Below are positions 20,458 through 24,262 of a DNA stretch of 24,262 nucleotides, piece by piece. Under the pieces are notes generated by a model. That model was not told the origin of the DNA. It saw nothing but the letters and a program-made list of their open reading frames with translations, and made no database searches. The position numbers and the translations under genes are program-made. The first letter of the stretch is position 1. Every line of letters begins with the position of its first letter. This stretch comes from Caldilinea sp. (lineage in GTDB: Bacteria > Chloroflexota > Anaerolineae > Caldilineales > Caldilineaceae). Location of the stretch: positions 1 to 24,262 of the forward strand of contig JANWYX010000231.1 of assembly GCA_025055055.1 (NCBI GenBank), in the 5' to 3' direction.

Positions 20458-20495
20458 CCAGAGAGCGGCGAGACGCCTCGCCGCTCTCTGGTTTT
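20458..20495 (+). terminator. Rho-independent terminator of importer operon
   Basis: A perfect 15-bp GC-rich stem (20458-20472 with 20477-20491; left arm CCAGAGAGCGGCGAG) closes a 4-nt loop, ACGC, and is followed by TTTT. It ends the importer operon and insulates the metal operon. Confidence 0.92.
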
Positions 20496-20512
20496 CATCG
20501 AGGATCTGCAAT

Positions 20513-20541
20513 TTGACAATTTACTTCGAGTATGACAAATT
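20513..20541 (+). promoter_or_regulatory. Promoter of the metal-transport operon
   Basis: TTGACA (20513-20518) is followed after 17 nt by CAAATT (20536-20541), or after 16 nt by ACAAAT. The -10 is weak but overlaps the first of two operator-like repeats, as expected for a metal-repressed promoter. Confidence 0.45.
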
Positions 20542-20575
20542 AGTCTCAACAAACTTTTTTTAGTCTTAACTAAAA
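20540..20575. promoter_or_regulatory. Two DtxR/MntR-type operator copies
   Basis: TTAGTCTCAACAAA (20540-20553) and TTAGTCTTAACTAA (20560-20573) agree at 12 of 14 positions and start 20 bp apart, two helical turns. The second copy is part of an 18-bp inverted repeat, TTTTAGT (20558-20564) and ACTAAAA (20569-20575) around CTTA. Size and TTAG/CTAA ends resemble operators of the DtxR family. They lie between the -35 box and the start of the repressor gene. Confidence 0.65.
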
Positions 20576-20593
20576 TTTGACGTTAAGAATGCG

Positions 20594-21283
20594 ATGAAAA
20601 AACCCATCGCCACCCAGTCCGTCCAGGACTATCTCAAACATATTTATGAGCTGACCGAGCACGGCTCCTCCGCCAGCACCGGCGCGCTGGCACAGCGCTT
20701 AAACGTCAAGCCCGCCTCCGTCACAGGCATGCTGCGAAAGCTGGCGGCGGAAGACCCGCCTCTGGTGGAATATCAGAAACACCAGGGGGTGATGCTCACC
20801 GCCGACGGTCGTCGGGCGGCTTTGGAAGTCATCCGCCATCATCGCCTGATTGAAGCGTGGTTGGTGCAATCGCTGGGATATTCCTGGGACGAGGTGCACG
20901 AAGAGGCGGAGCGGTTGGAGCACGTTATCTCGGAAGAATTCGAGCGGCGCATCGACGCTGCGCTCGGCCACCCGACGCGCGACCCGCACGGTGAAATCAT
21001 TCCCGGCGCCGACTTGAGCATGCCCGAAGACGAATCGATGCCTCTTTCGGCGTTGCGCCCGGGGCGAAGCGCAACCGTTCTGCGCGTCTTGGCGCGTGAC
21101 CCGAATCTGCTGCGCCATCTCGACTCTTTAGGGCTGACGCCGGGCGCCCGAATTGAAGCGCTCGATTATTCGCCCTTCGACAACAACCTGACCATTCGAG
21201 TCGGAGAAAAGATGCACGTGCTGGGGCTGAACATCACGACCAAGGTCTTTGTTCGATTCGATGGAGAAAGCCACAAAGATTGA
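20594..21283 (+). CDS. mntR: DtxR/MntR-family metal-dependent repressor
   Basis: 229 aa. The N-terminal winged helix (8-72) includes YLKHIYELTEHG and VKPASVTGMLRKL. The dimer and metal domain (75-125) contains RHHRLIEAWL and VHEEAERLEHV. A C-terminal SH3/FeoA-like domain (155-225) has MPLSALRPGRSATVLRV and LGLTPGARIEAL. Aligned by eye to known proteins, Asp12, His83, Glu106, Glu109 and His110 match the Mn site of Bacillus MntR; Glu106 replaces the Cys of iron-sensing DtxR. It probably represses its own operon when manganese is plentiful (inference). Start ATG 20594 lacks a clear Shine-Dalgarno. Its stop lies 29 bp before the chosen lipoprotein start. Confidence 0.92.
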   Translation: MKKPIATQSVQDYLKHIYELTEHGSSASTGALAQRLNVKPASVTGMLRKLAAEDPPLVEYQKHQGVMLTADGRRAALEVIRHHRLIEAWLVQSLGYSWDEVHEEAERLEHVISEEFERRIDAALGHPTRDPHGEIIPGADLSMPEDESMPLSALRPGRSATVLRVLARDPNLLRHLDSLGLTPGARIEALDYSPFDNNLTIRVGEKMHVLGLNITTKVFVRFDGESHKD

Positions 21284-21312
21284 TGCAGAGGGGAAAAGGA
21301 TCGAGGGCTAAA

Positions 21313-22240
21313 ATGCAACGTTTTCTCGGAGTTCTTTTGATATTGGCGCTCTCGTTGAGCGCCTGTGCGGCTACACCGACGGCTGCCTCTAACGGCAAAC
21401 TCACCATTGTGACGACGACAGGGATGATCGCCGATATCGTCCGAAACGTGGGCGGTGAGCGCGTGCAGGTGACCGCCCTGATGGGTCCCGGCGTCGACCC
21501 TCATCTGTACAAAGCCAGCGAGGGCGACGTGCGCCGTCTGCAGTCGGCCAAGCTGATTTTTTACAACGGTCTGCACCTTGAAGCGCAGTTGGGCGAAGTG
21601 CTCAAGAAGATGAACGATTTCGGCGTCACGACCGTCGCCGTTGCAGAAGGGATCGATCCCGGCAGACTGCTTGCGCACCCGACCTACCCGGATCTATACG
21701 ACCCACACATCTGGTTCGACGTCACTTTATGGATGCAAGCGGTGGAACGCGTGAAGGAAGCGCTTATCGCCGCCGATCCAGATCACGCCGACGAATACGA
21801 GGCCAACACAGCGGCGTACTTGAAAGAACTGGAGACGCTCCATCAATACGTGTTGAGCCAGGCGGCGAAGGTTCCCACCGAAAAGCGCGTCCTCATCACG
21901 GCGCACGACGCCTTCCATTACTTCGGTCGCGCCTACGGATTTGAAGTGCGTGGGCTACAGGGCATCAGCACCGAGGCACAGCCGGGCGCAGCTGACGTCC
22001 AGAACCTGGCCGCCTTCATCGTCGAGCGACGCATCCCTGCGATTTTCGTGGAGACCTCTGTGCCGCAGCGCAACATTGAGGCGGTGCAGGCCGCTGTGCA
22101 GGCCCGAGGTTTCGACGTTCGGCTGGGCGGCGCGCTCTTTTCCGACGCCATGGGCGAGGAAGGAACGCCGGAGGGGACGTACATCGGCATGGTCAAACAC
22201 AACATCGACACGATTGTTCGTGCTTTACTGGAGACAAGCC

Positions 22241-22260
<20 letters not shown>
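21313..22260 (+). CDS. troA: TroA-like metal-binding lipoprotein
   Basis: 315 aa, cluster A-I metal-binding protein. The signal peptide ends in LSA-Cys18, a lipobox. The predicted metal ligands are His64 (GVDPHLY), His132 (DPHIWFD), His198 (TAHDAFHYF) and Asp278 (LFSDAMG), nearly at the same positions as Treponema TroA His68, His133, His199 and Asp279. TAHDAF...YFGRAYGFEVRGLQG and EGTYIGMVKHNIDTIV also read like TroA. His, not Glu, at the third site is seen in Zn and TroA-type proteins, so the metal may be Mn or Zn. ATG 21313 has GAGGG 5 nt upstream; ATG 21283, overlapping the repressor stop, is an alternative. Confidence 0.93.
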
Positions 22261-23909
<1,649 letters not shown>

Positions 23910-23917
23910 AGAGAAAT

Positions 23918-24001
23918 TCAACGCAAAGGCGCAGGACGTAAAGAAACGACAAGAGGGATCGTCCGGCTGCATGGAGCTTCTTTGGAGCCTCCAGGCGACA
24001 A
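23918..24001 (+). repeat. Intergenic repeat element inside metal operon
   Basis: The 119-bp spacer between two permease genes holds ACGCAAAGGCGCAGGACG, then GGATCGTCC, GGAGCTTC, GCCTCC and AGGCGACAA. The last three blocks recur in the same order on the minus strand at 12822-12857, and the A/G-rich start resembles 4864-4890. It is the only long spacer in an operon whose other junctions overlap or are at most 29 bp, so it looks inserted. Confidence 0.45.
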
Positions 24002-24027
24002 AAAAGAACGGGAGCTAGGAGTTGGCA

Positions 24028-24262
<235 letters not shown>

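Overview
The window is GC-rich bacterial DNA with short intergenic gaps. It most resembles a Chloroflexota genome of the Caldilinea type. The reasons are the TPTPT-type linker in a huge exported protein, a lipoprotein with an Ala/Pro/Glu-rich stalk after its lipobox, a protoglobin, and a CUT2 sugar importer under LacI control. This placement is inference; no rRNA or other marker gene is present. I see no tRNA, rRNA, CRISPR array, transposase or phage gene.

Layout. (1) 1-1930: a strong leftward promoter at the edge (71-99), then a LysR-type regulator (minus) divergent from a single-domain protoglobin (plus). The shared spacer has a perfect inverted repeat over the LysR promoter. (2) 1952-4410 (minus): a two-gene ABC-2 type exporter, ATPase then permease. 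Behind it lies a 480-bp gene-free stretch with three consecutive hairpins, a palindromic promoter, a 14-bp perfect tandem repeat and an intergenic-repeat remnant. (3) 4897-7788 (plus): a tight three-gene unit. It holds a cytoplasmic subtilisin-family protease, a 110-aa protein that looks like a free-standing I9-type propeptide/inhibitor (4-bp overlap), and a MoeA that reads like eukaryotic gephyrin/Cnx1 E-domain. (4) 7943-11695 (plus): one 1250-aa exported protein with a PQQ-type propeller, a helical (alpha/alpha toroid-like) domain, a TPT linker and a LamG-like domain. It ends at a hairpin shared with the convergent next operon. (5) 11776-15087 (minus): amidase, acetamidase/formamidase (GTGA overlap) and a zinc-free quinone oxidoreductase. 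(6) 15284-20406: a LacI regulator (minus) divergent from a CUT2 importer: two-domain ATPase, permease, then binding lipoprotein. The importer promoter is near consensus, has a perfect 14-bp LacI-type palindrome at its start point, and the operon closes with a 15-bp-stem terminator. (7) 20594-24262 (plus): a metal-transport operon, DtxR/MntR-type repressor followed by TroA-like lipoprotein, ATPase, permease and a second permease cut by the window edge. Two operator-like repeats lie 20 bp apart upstream.

How the parts work together. Regions 6 and 7 are self-contained regulator-plus-transporter cassettes. Repressor ligand positions favour manganese as the signal for region 7. Region 5 would hydrolyse amides to carboxylate and ammonia; its substrate is not visible. 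The most novel-looking unit is region 3, where a protease and its likely trans-acting propeptide are translationally coupled and sit next to a molybdenum-insertion enzyme.
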